Source: CAVOKN01 sp963696505 (GTDB lineage Bacteria > Pseudomonadota > Gammaproteobacteria > Burkholderiales > Rhodocyclaceae). Taken from it: a stretch of 64,000 nt of DNA. The notes under the pieces are model-generated. The model saw only the letters and a list, made by a program, of their open reading frames with translations. It was not told the origin of the DNA and did not search any database. The position numbers and the translations under genes are program-made. Shown in pieces: positions 7,366 to 16,179 of this stretch. The stretch lies in assembly GCA_963696505.1 (NCBI GenBank), contig CAVOKN010000012.1, positions 109,319 to 173,318 of the forward strand. Direction: 5' to 3'. Within the stretch, counting starts at the first letter, position 1, and each line of letters begins with the position of its first letter.

Positions 7366-9453
7366 ATGAGCGCCTCCCTCACCCTGCAGTCGGCTTTCTC
7401 CCGCAGCAATCTGCGCAGCCTCGCGGCGCCGCTCCTCATCGTCATGATCCTGTCGATGATGGTGCTGCCGCTACCGCCTTTCCTGCTCGACCTGCTGTTC
7501 ACCTTCAACATCGCCATTTCCGTGATGGTGCTGCTGGTGGCGATGTACACGATGCGCCCGCTGGACTTCTCGGTGTTCCCGACGGTGCTGCTGGTGACGA
7601 CGCTGCTGCGCCTGTCGCTCAACGTCGCTTCCACCCGCGTGGTTTTGCTGGAGGGACACTCCGGCCCCGATGCGGCGGGAAAGGTAATCGAGGCCTTCGG
7701 CCACTTCCTGGTGGGCGGAAACTATGCCGTCGGGCTGGTCGTGTTTGTGATCCTGGTGGTGATCAACTTCGTCGTCATCACCAAGGGCGCCGGTCGCATT
7801 GCCGAAGTGTCGGCACGCTTCACCCTCGACGCGATGCCCGGCAAGCAGATGGCGATCGACGCCGACCTGAATGCCGGTCTGATCGGCGAGGAGGAAGCCC
7901 GCAAGCGGCGCACCGCGATTGCCCAGGAGGCGGATTTCTTCGGTTCCATGGACGGCGCGTCGAAGTTCGTCCGCGGAGATGCCGTCGCCGGCATCCTGAT
8001 CCTGCTGATCAACGTGATCGGCGGCCTCATTGTCGGTGTCATGCAGCACGACATGGACCTCGGCGGCGCGGCGAAGAACTACACTCTGCTCGCCATCGGC
8101 GATGGCCTGGTGGCGCAGATCCCGGCGCTGATCATCTCCACCGCCGCCGGCCTGGTGGTGAGCCGGGTGGCCACCGACGAGGACATCGCCCAGCAGGTGA
8201 CCGGCCAGTTGCTCGGCAAGCCCCAGGTGATACTGATCACCGCCGCCATCCTGGGCATCCTGGGCCTGATTCCCGGCATGCCGAACTTCGTGTTCCTGCT
8301 CCTCGCGGCCGGTCTGGCGGGGCTGGCCTATTCCGGCCTGAAGCGCGATGCCAAGGCGGAACCCCAATTGCCCGCCGCAACCGCGGCACTGGTGGTGCCG
8401 CCGGAGATGCAGGAAGCCACTTGGGCCGACGTCACGCCGGTGGATGTCCTCGGGCTTGAAGTCGGTTACCGCCTGATCCCGCTGGTGGACAAGGGCCAGG
8501 ATGGCGAACTGCTGAAGCGCATCCGCGGTCTGCGCAAGAAGTTCGCCCAGGACGTGGGCTTCCTCGCCGCACCGGTCCATATCCGCGACAACCTGGAACT
8601 CAAGCCCAACGGCTACCGCATCACGCTAAAGGGCGTGGATGTCGGCGCCGGCGAGGCCTACCCGGGTCAGTTCCTGGCCATCAATCCCGGCCGGGTGGTA
8701 GGCATGCTGCCCGGCACGCAGACCAAGGATCCCGCCTTCGGGCTGCCGGCAGTGTGGATCGACCCCTCGGCTCGGGAACAGGCCCACGCCATGGGCTACA
8801 CCGTGGTGGACGCCAGCACCGTGGTCGCCACCCATCTCAACCACGTCATCCTGTCCCATGCCGCGGAACTCCTGGGAAGGCAGGAAACCCAGGCGCTGCT
8901 GGACCACATCGCGCGGGAATCGCCCAAGCTGGTGGAAGACCTGGTGCCCAAACAACTGGCGCTTTCCACCCTTCAGCGCGCGCTCCAGAACCTGCTGGAG
9001 GAGGGTGTGGCGATCCGCGACATGCGCAGCATCGTCGAGGCGCTGGCCGAAAGCGCGCCGCGCACCCAGGACGCCCACGAACTCACCGCCCAGGTACGCA
9101 TCGCGCTGGGCCGCTCCATCGTCCAGAGCCTGTTCCCCGGCGGCACCGAGATGCAGGTCATGGCGCTCGACCCTCAGCTCGAGCGGCTACTGTCGCAAAC
9201 GGTGCAGAGCGGTGCCGATTCCGGTGGCGTCGAACCGGGGCTTGCCGACACCCTGCTGCGGGAGACCGCTCGTGTGTCGCAGAAGCAGGAGGAGATCGGC
9301 CTGCCCGCCGTGCTGCTGGTGCCCCCGGCGCTGCGCCTGCTGCTGTCGCGCTTCCTGCGCCGCGCCTGGCCCGCGCTCAAGGTCTTGTCCAATTCCGAAG
9401 TCCCCGACTCCCGCACCATCCGGGTCACAGCCATCATTGGGGGTAAAGCATGA
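7366..9453 (+). CDS. flhA: FlhA, type III export gate protein
   Basis: This 695-residue protein has about eight N-terminal membrane segments and a large cytoplasmic domain from about residue 350, the normal FlhA plan. FlhA forms the nonameric export gate and docks chaperone-substrate complexes such as FliS-FliC and FlgN-FlgK. The family stretch LRLSLNVASTRVVLLEG is visible near residue 83. Its stop overlaps the flhF start (ATGA), implying translational coupling. Confidence 0.97.
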   Translation: MSASLTLQSAFSRSNLRSLAAPLLIVMILSMMVLPLPPFLLDLLFTFNIAISVMVLLVAMYTMRPLDFSVFPTVLLVTTLLRLSLNVASTRVVLLEGHSGPDAAGKVIEAFGHFLVGGNYAVGLVVFVILVVINFVVITKGAGRIAEVSARFTLDAMPGKQMAIDADLNAGLIGEEEARKRRTAIAQEADFFGSMDGASKFVRGDAVAGILILLINVIGGLIVGVMQHDMDLGGAAKNYTLLAIGDGLVAQIPALIISTAAGLVVSRVATDEDIAQQVTGQLLGKPQVILITAAILGILGLIPGMPNFVFLLLAAGLAGLAYSGLKRDAKAEPQLPAATAALVVPPEMQEATWADVTPVDVLGLEVGYRLIPLVDKGQDGELLKRIRGLRKKFAQDVGFLAAPVHIRDNLELKPNGYRITLKGVDVGAGEAYPGQFLAINPGRVVGMLPGTQTKDPAFGLPAVWIDPSAREQAHAMGYTVVDASTVVATHLNHVILSHAAELLGRQETQALLDHIARESPKLVEDLVPKQLALSTLQRALQNLLEEGVAIRDMRSIVEALAESAPRTQDAHELTAQVRIALGRSIVQSLFPGGTEMQVMALDPQLERLLSQTVQSGADSGGVEPGLADTLLRETARVSQKQEEIGLPAVLLVPPALRLLLSRFLRRAWPALKVLSNSEVPDSRTIRVTAIIGGKA

Positions 9454-10820
9454 ACGTCAAACGCTTCTTCGCGCCGAACGCCCGCGAGGCACTGCGCCGC
9501 GTCAAGGAAGAACTCGGTGGCGATGCCATCGTGCTATCGAATCGCAGTGTCAACGGCGGGGTGGAGATCCTGGCCTTGCCCCCTGAGGCCATCGCGCCGG
9601 TGACCAGCGCGGCGCCTGCGAACAGCTCCGCGGCGACGGGCAACCGCTCCACGGAGACTGACTCCGACTTCACCGTCAGTCTCTCGACGGCCGCCAGGCG
9701 CGCCGAGGCGCAGCCTTGGCGCCCGTTTCAGGCCAAGCCGGCCCTGGCCCCTCGATCGACGGTGCCGCCGAGCGCGACGCCCGAGCAGCCCGAGCCGCCG
9801 CGCGCCGTGGCCCCGATTCAGACGGACGTGCCTCAGCGCGCCGCCGTGGCATCAGCCCGCAACACGGAACTGATGCAGGAACTGGCGGCGATCCGCGGCC
9901 TCATCGAGCGCCAGCTCGCCGGCTTCGCATGGTCCGAGCTCAAGCGCGAATCGCCGGTGAAGAGCCGCATGCTCGGCGAACTGCTCGAAGCGGGCTTCTC
10001 GGCCGAACTCGCGCGTCGCCTGCTCGACCACGTGCTGCCGGAGGCAGACGACACGGCGGCTCGGGCCACGCTGCGCGCACTGCTCAACCGCGACCTGCTG
10101 ACGCTGGGAAACGACACCGACATCATCGACCGTGGCGGCGTGTACGCCCTGGTCGGCCCGACGGGCGTGGGCAAGACCACCACCACCGCCAAGCTCGCCG
10201 CGCGCTGCGTGGTGCGCCACGGCGCCGAGCGCGTTGCGCTGCTGACCACCGACGGTTACCGGATCGGTGCCCACGAACAACTGCGCATCTACGGCCGCAT
10301 TCTCGGCGTGGCGGTTCATGCCGTGCGCGACTCCGCGGATCTGCGCCAGACCCTGGAACAACTGCGACACAAGCACATGGTGCTGATCGATACCGTGGGC
10401 ATGAGCCAGCGCGACCGCCAGGTTACCGACCAGACGGCGATGCTCCTCAACGCCGGCAACGTGCGCCGGCTGCTGCTGCTCAACGCCACGGTTCGCGGCG
10501 ACACGATGGAAGACGTGGTACGTGCCTACAGTGGGCCGGATCTGGCCGGCGCCATCCTGACCAAGGTGGACGAGGCGGTCTCGCTGGCGCCCGCGCTGGA
10601 TGTCCTGGTGCGCCAGGAACTGGAACTCTTCTATGTCGCCAATGGCCAGCGCGTGCCTGAGGATCTACACCTGCCGAACCGCAGCTACCTCCTCCACCGC
10701 GCGCTCAAGGGGGCACCCGAGGGCTCCCCCTTCCGGCTAGGCGGCGACGATGCCGGGTTGATCGCCGCGGCGGGCCAGGCAGTCGCCGTCGAGGGTCTCC
10801 CGGGCGTATCCCGTGTCTGA
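9450..10820 (+). CDS. flhF: FlhF, SRP-type GTPase for polar flagellum placement
   Basis: This 456-residue protein has an N-terminal B domain, an alanine/proline-rich linker (about 50-130) and a C-terminal NG GTPase domain. The P-loop GPTGVGKTTTTAKL lies near residue 235, with the DTVGM and TKVD elements downstream. FlhF recruits early basal body parts to the cell pole. It is paired with flhG, overlapping it by 8 bases, which points to polar rather than peritrichous flagella. Confidence 0.95.
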   Translation: MNVKRFFAPNAREALRRVKEELGGDAIVLSNRSVNGGVEILALPPEAIAPVTSAAPANSSAATGNRSTETDSDFTVSLSTAARRAEAQPWRPFQAKPALAPRSTVPPSATPEQPEPPRAVAPIQTDVPQRAAVASARNTELMQELAAIRGLIERQLAGFAWSELKRESPVKSRMLGELLEAGFSAELARRLLDHVLPEADDTAARATLRALLNRDLLTLGNDTDIIDRGGVYALVGPTGVGKTTTTAKLAARCVVRHGAERVALLTTDGYRIGAHEQLRIYGRILGVAVHAVRDSADLRQTLEQLRHKHMVLIDTVGMSQRDRQVTDQTAMLLNAGNVRRLLLLNATVRGDTMEDVVRAYSGPDLAGAILTKVDEAVSLAPALDVLVRQELELFYVANGQRVPEDLHLPNRSYLLHRALKGAPEGSPFRLGGDDAGLIAAAGQAVAVEGLPGVSRV

Positions 10821-11658
10821 CTCGGCACGCGATCAGGCAGACGGCCTGCGGCGCCTGTTCCGCCGGGCGGCGCCGTTGACGATCGCTTTCGTCGGCGGAC
10901 GACCCGGCAGCGGCACGACGCGAGTCGCCTGCGCCTTTACCCGCGGCCTGGTGGCCCGAGGGGTGAGCGTCAGTCTGATCGACGAGCACCGCGGCGAGAC
11001 CGGCGCGGCATCGATGCTGAACGCCCGGACGCGCTTCGATCTTTGGCAGGTCATCAACGGCGATGCGCTCATCACCCAGGCCGTCGTGCTCGCCGGGGAA
11101 CGGCTGCGGCTGGTGCCCGCGGCGCGTCTCGCGCAGCAGCGCAATCCGCCGGATGTCGCGCAACAGTCCCGGCTCGACCAGTGCTGGCGCACCTTCGGCG
11201 AAGGCTCCGACGTGGTGGTGATCGATGCGTTGGCGGGAAGCGGCGGAAGGCTATCGCCCCTCGTCGCCAGGGCCGGCGCACTGGTGTTCGTCACTGGCGC
11301 CGACAGCGCGGCAGTGATGGGGGCCTACCTCATGTTGAAGCAGATCGTGCCGGCCCATCCGCGCCTGAGTCTCGGGCTGGTGGTGAATCGGGCGTCGGGT
11401 GGCAACCAGGCTGCCGCGATCGCGAACAACCTGGGCGGCCTGCTGGCCGACCAACTGGGTCGCCGGCTCGACGGCTTTGGATGGCTGCCGCGGATCAACG
11501 ACGCGCGTGCGGGGGCTGACCACACCGCCACAGTGGGCCTTGAGGGCCTGGATGCTCTGCTGCCCGAAGCCTTGCGGCGCTCGTCGGGCGACGCCGCGGA
11601 TGAAAGACTTCGAATCCTTTCGGGGGGCGCCCCGCTAACCCCGGCGACCGCAGCCTGA
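10813..11658 (+). CDS. flhG: FlhG/FleN, MinD-like flagellar number regulator with altered P-loop
   Basis: This 281-residue ParA/MinD-family protein lies in the usual slot between flhF and fliA. FlhG normally limits flagellum number through ATP-dependent dimers that restrain FlhF. Here the P-loop reads GGRPGSGTTR: the invariant GKT lysine is replaced by threonine and no signature lysine is visible before it. The Walker B-like strand VVVIDAL is present. The protein may not hydrolyse ATP normally, although I recall altered P-loops in other betaproteobacterial FlhG proteins. Confidence 0.85.
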   Translation: MSDSARDQADGLRRLFRRAAPLTIAFVGGRPGSGTTRVACAFTRGLVARGVSVSLIDEHRGETGAASMLNARTRFDLWQVINGDALITQAVVLAGERLRLVPAARLAQQRNPPDVAQQSRLDQCWRTFGEGSDVVVIDALAGSGGRLSPLVARAGALVFVTGADSAAVMGAYLMLKQIVPAHPRLSLGLVVNRASGGNQAAAIANNLGGLLADQLGRRLDGFGWLPRINDARAGADHTATVGLEGLDALLPEALRRSSGDAADERLRILSGGAPLTPATAA

Positions 11659-11691
11659 ACTGGCTGGTCGTCGCGACATGAGAGTGAGCAA

Positions 11692-12543
11692 ATGTACACC
11701 GCATCCGGAACCCTAGACCGCAATCAACTGGTGACGCACTACGCGCCGCTCGTCAAGCGCATTGCCTATCACCTCATGGCGCGCCTGCCTTCCAGCGTCC
11801 ATGTGGACGACATCATCCAGAACGGGATGCTGGGTCTGCTCGATGCAATCAATCGCTACGAGGAAGGGCTGGGCGCGCAGTTCGAGACCTACGCCGTCCA
11901 GCGCATCCGCGGTGCAATGCTCGATGGGTTGCGAGAGAACGACTGGCTGCCGCGCAGCCTGCGTCGCGACATGCGCCGCATCGAGTCGGCGGTGAGCTCG
12001 CTGGAGCAGCGCTTCGGCCGCCAGCCGACCGAGAAGGAACTGGCCGAATCGCTCGACATGCCGCTGGGGGAGTACCAGAAAATGCTCCAGGAAGCGCGGG
12101 GCTACCAACTGGTCTATTTCGAGGACTTCTCCGATGGCGACGACGAAGACTATCTGGAGCGCAACTTCGCCGGCAAGGAAGTGGATCCGCTGGAGAACCT
12201 GCTCAACAAGGACATGCGGGAGACCCTGGTGCGGTCCATCGAAGACCTACCCGAGCGCGAAAAGACGGTGATGGGGCTTTATTACGAGCGCGACTTGAAC
12301 CTGCGCGAGATCGGCGAGATTCTCGGCGTGACCGAGTCGCGCGTGTGCCAGTTGCATAGTCAGGCGATTGCCCGGCTGCGGGCCCGAATCTTCGAGGGCA
12401 AGCATGCACCGGACAAGAGCAAGCCGGCTTCGTCGCGAAGCGCCGAAGCCGCTGCTGCTGCGGATGTTGCTGCGCCGGTTCGTGCAGCGGCCGCCAAACA
12501 GGTCACAGCCAGTTCGCGCGTGCGACGGCCTGCCGCCGTCTGA
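11692..12543 (+). CDS. fliA: FliA, sigma-28 factor for late flagellar genes
   Basis: This 283-residue sigma factor has region 2 (DDIIQNGMLGLLDAI, FETYAVQRIRGAMLDGLR), region 3 and region 4 (ERDLNLREIGEILGVTESRV). It reads GCCGATAA-type promoters such as those before flgM, fliC and motA here. It is held inactive by FlgM until the hook is complete. The last 40 or so residues form an alanine-rich tail beyond the usual FliA end at about 240. Confidence 0.96.
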   Translation: MYTASGTLDRNQLVTHYAPLVKRIAYHLMARLPSSVHVDDIIQNGMLGLLDAINRYEEGLGAQFETYAVQRIRGAMLDGLRENDWLPRSLRRDMRRIESAVSSLEQRFGRQPTEKELAESLDMPLGEYQKMLQEARGYQLVYFEDFSDGDDEDYLERNFAGKEVDPLENLLNKDMRETLVRSIEDLPEREKTVMGLYYERDLNLREIGEILGVTESRVCQLHSQAIARLRARIFEGKHAPDKSKPASSRSAEAAAAADVAAPVRAAAAKQVTASSRVRRPAAV

Positions 12544-12591
12544 TCCCGCTTCCCCGGCCACCAATCTGGACAGGATTCGCGCGGCAGCCTC

Positions 12592-13341
12592 ATGAGCACA
12601 TTGGACAAGATCAGTTTCGTCGGACTGACCCTCGGCCTGGGGGCGATCGTCGGCGGACAGGTTCTGGAGGGTGGGCATCTGTCCTCGCTGCTTCAGCCTA
12701 CCGCATTCCTGATCGTGATCGGCGGGACGCTCGGTGCGGTCATGCTGCAGAGCCCGATGCCGGTCTTCGCCAATGGCATGCGCATGGGCAGGTGGGTGTT
12801 CAGGCCGCCGGCCCTGGCACCCGAACAGCTTATCCGCCGCATCATCGGCTGGAGCCAGATCGCGCGCAAGGAAGGCCTTCTTGCCCTGGAGGGCCAGATG
12901 AACCGTGAGGGCGACCTCTTCATCCGCAAGGGCCTGCAACTGCTGGTCGATGGCGTCGAACCCGAGAGGCTCCGCGAAGTGCTGGACGTGGAGATCGGTA
13001 GCTTCGAGGATCGAATGAAGGCCGGCGCACGCATCTGGGAATCCGCCGGCGGCTATGCGCCCACCATCGGCATCCTCGGCGCGGTGATGGGTCTGATCCA
13101 CGTCATGGAGAATCTCGCCGACCCCTCCAGACTGGGGGCCGGTATCGCCGTCGCCTTCGTCGCCACGATCTACGGAGTTGGCTGCGCCAACCTGATCTTC
13201 CTGCCGATTTCCCGGAAGCTGCTGGCCAACGTCGCGCGCATCGTGGCCCAGCGCGAAATGCTGGTGGATGGCCTCGTCGGCATCGCCAACGGCGACAATC
13301 CGCGGATCATCGAAAGCCGCCTTCAGGGCTACACGGTCTGA
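12592..13341 (+). CDS. motC: MotC, second MotA-type stator subunit
   Basis: This 249-residue MotA/TolQ/ExbB-type protein has four membrane segments (FVGLTLGLGAIVGGQVL, FLIVIGGTLGAVML, then two near 165-205). It is shorter than MotA at 3.7 kb and its position after fliA matches the MotC of Pseudomonas-type dual stator systems. It pairs with MotD directly downstream. MotCD stators usually support swarming or high-load rotation, and in Pseudomonas aeruginosa they are controlled by c-di-GMP. Confidence 0.9.
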   Translation: MSTLDKISFVGLTLGLGAIVGGQVLEGGHLSSLLQPTAFLIVIGGTLGAVMLQSPMPVFANGMRMGRWVFRPPALAPEQLIRRIIGWSQIARKEGLLALEGQMNREGDLFIRKGLQLLVDGVEPERLREVLDVEIGSFEDRMKAGARIWESAGGYAPTIGILGAVMGLIHVMENLADPSRLGAGIAVAFVATIYGVGCANLIFLPISRKLLANVARIVAQREMLVDGLVGIANGDNPRIIESRLQGYTV

Positions 13342-13407
13342 CCGGCATCCTGCATCGAATCAAGCCCAGCCATGGGAGGCCGATAAGCGGCTGAGACCTG
13401 TTGCCGG

Positions 13408-14235
13408 ATGCCCATGCCCCGCCGCCGCCATTCCGAGGAAAGCGACAACCACGAGCGCTGGCTCGTGTCCTACGCGGACTTCGTGACCCTGCTGTTCGCG
13501 TTCTTCGTCGTGATGTATGCGATCTCCTCGGTCAGCGACGGCAAGTATCGCGTGCTGTCCGATTCGCTGGTACAGGCGTTCCGCAACGTGACCGTCAATT
13601 CTCAGGGTGTGCCGGTGATGGCGCAGGCCAATGCCGCGAACATTCCGCGCACGGCGTCGCTGCGCAGGGACGCCCGGACCGAGGAGCAGCGCAGGGTGAC
13701 GCGCGAGAAGATGCGCAGCATGGCGCTGGATCTTTCGGAGGTACTGGCCCCGCTGGTGCGCGAGGGTACGGTCCGGGTGACGCAGACCGCACACGGGGTT
13801 ACCGTGGAGATCAACGCTTCAGTCCTTTTCGCGCCGGGCGACGCAAACCTGGAGGAGGCTGCCGTTCGGGCACTCAGGGCCGTGGCCGGCGTACTGGCGC
13901 TGACCGAGTATCCGGTGACTGTGGAAGGACACACCGACGACACGCCGATCGCCACGGCCCAGTTTCCGTCCAACTGGGAACTTTCCGTGGTCCGCGCCTC
14001 CCGCGTCGTCCGGCTGTTCGTTGACGCCGGAGTTTCAGCGCAACGGCTTACCGCAACGGGTTTCGGCGAGCAGCGGCCGGTAACCACCAACGCAACGCCA
14101 GAAGGTCGGGCGAGAAACCGGCGCGTCACTGTGCTGATCGATTCTCCGACCACGGACGTGCCGCAGGAACTTCCGGTGACTCCGCGCGCGGTCAATGCAG
14201 GCAGGCCCCGGCCGGATGGCGCGGGTCAGGGATGA
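13408..14235 (+). CDS. motD: MotD, second MotB-type stator subunit
   Basis: This 275-residue protein has a basic N-terminus, one membrane segment holding the proton-binding Asp (SYADFVTLLFAFFVVMYAIS) and a C-terminal OmpA-like domain (VEGHTDDTPIAT, NWELSVVRASRVV). It binds peptidoglycan and forms the second stator with MotC. The start may be ATG 13408 or ATG 13414. It ends the flhB-motD transcription run and converges on flgN. Confidence 0.92.
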   Translation: MPMPRRRHSEESDNHERWLVSYADFVTLLFAFFVVMYAISSVSDGKYRVLSDSLVQAFRNVTVNSQGVPVMAQANAANIPRTASLRRDARTEEQRRVTREKMRSMALDLSEVLAPLVREGTVRVTQTAHGVTVEINASVLFAPGDANLEEAAVRALRAVAGVLALTEYPVTVEGHTDDTPIATAQFPSNWELSVVRASRVVRLFVDAGVSAQRLTATGFGEQRPVTTNATPEGRARNRRVTVLIDSPTTDVPQELPVTPRAVNAGRPRPDGAGQG

Positions 14236-14300
14236 GCCTCGCGTGGCTGCGGGGCCGCCGGGACCGAACTATCGGTGAAGTGGGAAGAAGGAAGCGGTGG

Positions 14301-14789
14301 TCAGACGCTGCCCAGATGCCGCTTGCCAACTCCGGCAAACGCCTGCCCGTCCGGACCGTAAAGGGTGGCCTGATCCGACGCCGCGGCGAGGACTGCCAGC
14401 GCCCGCTGGTTATGCTGCAGGCGGGTTCGGATCAGCGCACCGTTTTCCTCGTTCAGCGTGCGCGCTCGGGAAGCCAGGTCGAGCAGGCGGGACCACGCTT
14501 CGCGCGGCGGGGCGTCGGTCGCAAGCTGATTCAGCCAGGCAGCCGTCGCAGCAGCGCCGCTGCCGAATCCTTGGGCCGACAGTGCCTGACTGCGGCGCAG
14601 GGAAAGCCGGGACAATTGTGCCGAAGCACGATTCTTCTCTTCCGCAATGGAAAGCAGCGGGTCGGCCTGACCCGCCAGAAGCGACTGCTGTTCGTGTTCG
14701 AGAATGTCGAGGAAGGCGCGCAGGACGCGCGATTCCTCGTCGATGAGGGTACCGATCGTCGTAACGGTTGCTTCGCTGTCCGTGATCAC
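14301..14789 (-). CDS. flgN: FlgN, chaperone for hook-filament junction proteins
   Basis: A 162-residue, mostly helical protein matching FlgN, the export chaperone for FlgK and FlgL. It starts inside the end of flgM (ATGA overlap), so flgM and flgN are translated together from the sigma-28 promoter upstream of flgM. The C-terminal DQATLYGPDGQ stretch is typical of FlgN in betaproteobacteria. Confidence 0.88.
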   Translation of the reverse strand: MITDSEATVTTIGTLIDEESRVLRAFLDILEHEQQSLLAGQADPLLSIAEEKNRASAQLSRLSLRRSQALSAQGFGSGAAATAAWLNQLATDAPPREAWSRLLDLASRARTLNEENGALIRTRLQHNQRALAVLAAASDQATLYGPDGQAFAGVGKRHLGSV

Positions 14790-15097
14790 GCGCTACGCAC
14801 TTGACGGCCGAGCATCTGGCGGACCGATCGGATCAGGCCTTCGGCTACCTGTCCCGGGTCGACCTTGAAGCGCCCTTCGCTGATGGCTTGTTTGATCTCG
14901 GCCACGCGTTCCACGTCAACCACAGCCACATTGGCCATGGCAGCCTCGATCTCCTGCAAGCTCGAACCGAGGGCGGACAACTCCACCTTTGCACCGGCGG
15001 ACGCCGGCGGTGCGGCGGACGCTCCTTGCACTGGCCGCGGACGGGTTTCGCCGGATGCGGGACTGCCTACGGAATTGACGGGGTTGCCGATCTTCAC
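14786..15097 (-). CDS. flgM: FlgM, anti-sigma-28 factor
   Basis: This 103-residue protein starts with MKIGNPVNSV and has a disordered Ala/Pro-rich middle. The C-terminal helices (ERVAEIKQAISEGRFKVDPGQVAEGLI) are those that bind FliA. It is secreted through the finished hook, which frees FliA. A near-consensus sigma-28 promoter directly upstream gives the usual feedback loop. Confidence 0.94.
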   Translation of the reverse strand: MKIGNPVNSVGSPASGETRPRPVQGASAAPPASAGAKVELSALGSSLQEIEAAMANVAVVDVERVAEIKQAISEGRFKVDPGQVAEGLIRSVRQMLGRQVRSA

Positions 15098-15129
15098 GGT
15101 GTTGCCCTTTCACAATGTGTTCAGCAGGA

Positions 15130-15156
15130 ATATCGACTGAGGGGCGCTGAACTTTA
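15130..15156 (-). promoter_or_regulatory. Sigma-28 promoter for flgMN
   Basis: On the minus strand: TAAAGTTC, exactly 11 bases, GTCGATAT. This matches TAAAGTTT-N11-GCCGATAA at 13 of 16 positions and lies 33 bases before the flgM ATG. It is the best FliA promoter match in the window. Confidence 0.85.
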
Positions 15157-15208
15157 GTGCCGCGCCGATACGGCGTCCGGCCGGGCACTGCGAAAGGGTG
15201 GGGGGCGA

Positions 15209-15904
15209 TCAGGGCGAGATGTCGATGATGCCCCCGGCGCGGGCGATTCCCGACAGCGTGTGGCCGTTGGCGACGCGGGCCTGGGCGACCTGGCCGTCTG
15301 CGGCGCTGTTGAGCGCCCGGCCGTCCGTCGCAACCCGGAAACCTGTGCCGCGAGTGACGAGCTTGACGCTCTGCCCCTGCTGGATTGCCAGCGGCTGGCG
15401 CAGCATGTCGCTGCGCAGCGGGCGGCCTGCGGTCATGCCGATGGCAACCGTCCGGCCGACGGCCTGCTGCGGATCGGCGAGTATGCCGGGTGGGAGTTCC
15501 GCCAGGTCGCCGGTCTGGCTCAGCACATCCTGCTGGGAGACGATCTGTCCCTGAGACAGGGGGCGGGCCGCGACAAGATAGTTGCCGACGACGCGGATCT
15601 GCACCGGCACGTACAGCGACCAGGCTGCCTCGGCCTGGCAACGCACCTGCACCGTGGTCTTGCCCCAGGCGCGGCTGCCGGCCGGCATCGAGACGTCCAG
15701 CGCGGAGCAGGGTGCCAGGTTGTTGTTCGGATCGATGTTCCCGACGTTGAAGTTTGCTTCGCCCGGCAAGCCCTTGGTCTGGATCGTCAGAAACTGCTCG
15801 ACGGCCTGGCGAATCGCAGCCGGATCCTGGCGCGCGTCTGCGGTCGCGGCCATCGCGGACAGGCCGAGTGCGAGAAGTGCCAGAGCATGTATGGACATGA
15901 GCAT
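15209..15904 (-). CDS. flgA: FlgA, P-ring assembly chaperone
   Basis: A 231-residue periplasmic protein with an N-terminal signal peptide ending near TADA and the SAF-type C-terminal domain (YLVAARPLSQGQIVSQQDV and following). FlgA chaperones FlgI during P-ring assembly. It is transcribed away from flgB, the two sharing a 275-bp control region. Start is ATG 15904 or 15898. Confidence 0.93.
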   Translation of the reverse strand: MLMSIHALALLALGLSAMAATADARQDPAAIRQAVEQFLTIQTKGLPGEANFNVGNIDPNNNLAPCSALDVSMPAGSRAWGKTTVQVRCQAEAAWSLYVPVQIRVVGNYLVAARPLSQGQIVSQQDVLSQTGDLAELPPGILADPQQAVGRTVAIGMTAGRPLRSDMLRQPLAIQQGQSVKLVTRGTGFRVATDGRALNSAADGQVAQARVANGHTLSGIARAGGIIDISP

Positions 15905-16004
15905 CCTTCGATCGATCGATGGCGCATTGAATCACGGGCACGCACAGCGCGATTGTCGAAGAAGCCGCGGAAAGTGCGCTCAATTCGTTTGCGCAACCGG
16001 GTGC

Positions 16005-16027
16005 CGGCAATTCTTGCCGCGCGGCAA
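16005..16027. promoter_or_regulatory. Palindrome CGGCAA-N3-TTGCCG plus extra half-site, candidate FleR site
   Basis: CGGCAATTCTTGCCG at 16005-16019 is a perfect inverted repeat with a 3-base spacer, and a third CGGCAA half-site follows at 16022-16027. It lies between flgA and flgB, about 90 bases upstream of the flgB sigma-54 promoter, where an enhancer-binding protein would act. The same architecture is found beside the flgK promoter at 23555-23569. Confidence 0.55.
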
Positions 16028-16114
16028 TGCCATGCACTGACCCGGCGGCAGGATTGCGCACGGAATCGGCCCCTTTTCGGTCGATTGCGGGTGGGGACCG
16101 CAGCGTAGGATCGC

Positions 16115-16130
16115 TGGCACAAACGGTGCA
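16115..16130 (+). promoter_or_regulatory. Sigma-54 promoter for the flgB operon
   Basis: TGGCACA, 4 bases, GTGCA, with GG and GC exactly 10 bases apart. The consensus is TGGCACG-N4-TTGCA. It ends 50 bases before the flgB ATG. Confidence 0.85.
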
Positions 16131-16179
16131 TTAACTGCCTTGCTGCCGCCGTTCGTCACCGGGTATTCCAGAGGCATCC

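Noticed and set aside
15934..15950. GGGCACG-N4-GCGCG on the plus strand as a second flgB promoter
   Set aside because: The spacing is right but the -12 region is poor, and the site at 16115-16130 is closer and better.
15990..16007. Sigma-54-like promoter for flgA on the minus strand (CGGCACC, then TTGC)
   Set aside because: GG and GC are 9 bases apart instead of 10. It could be rescued only if one base is missing in the record.
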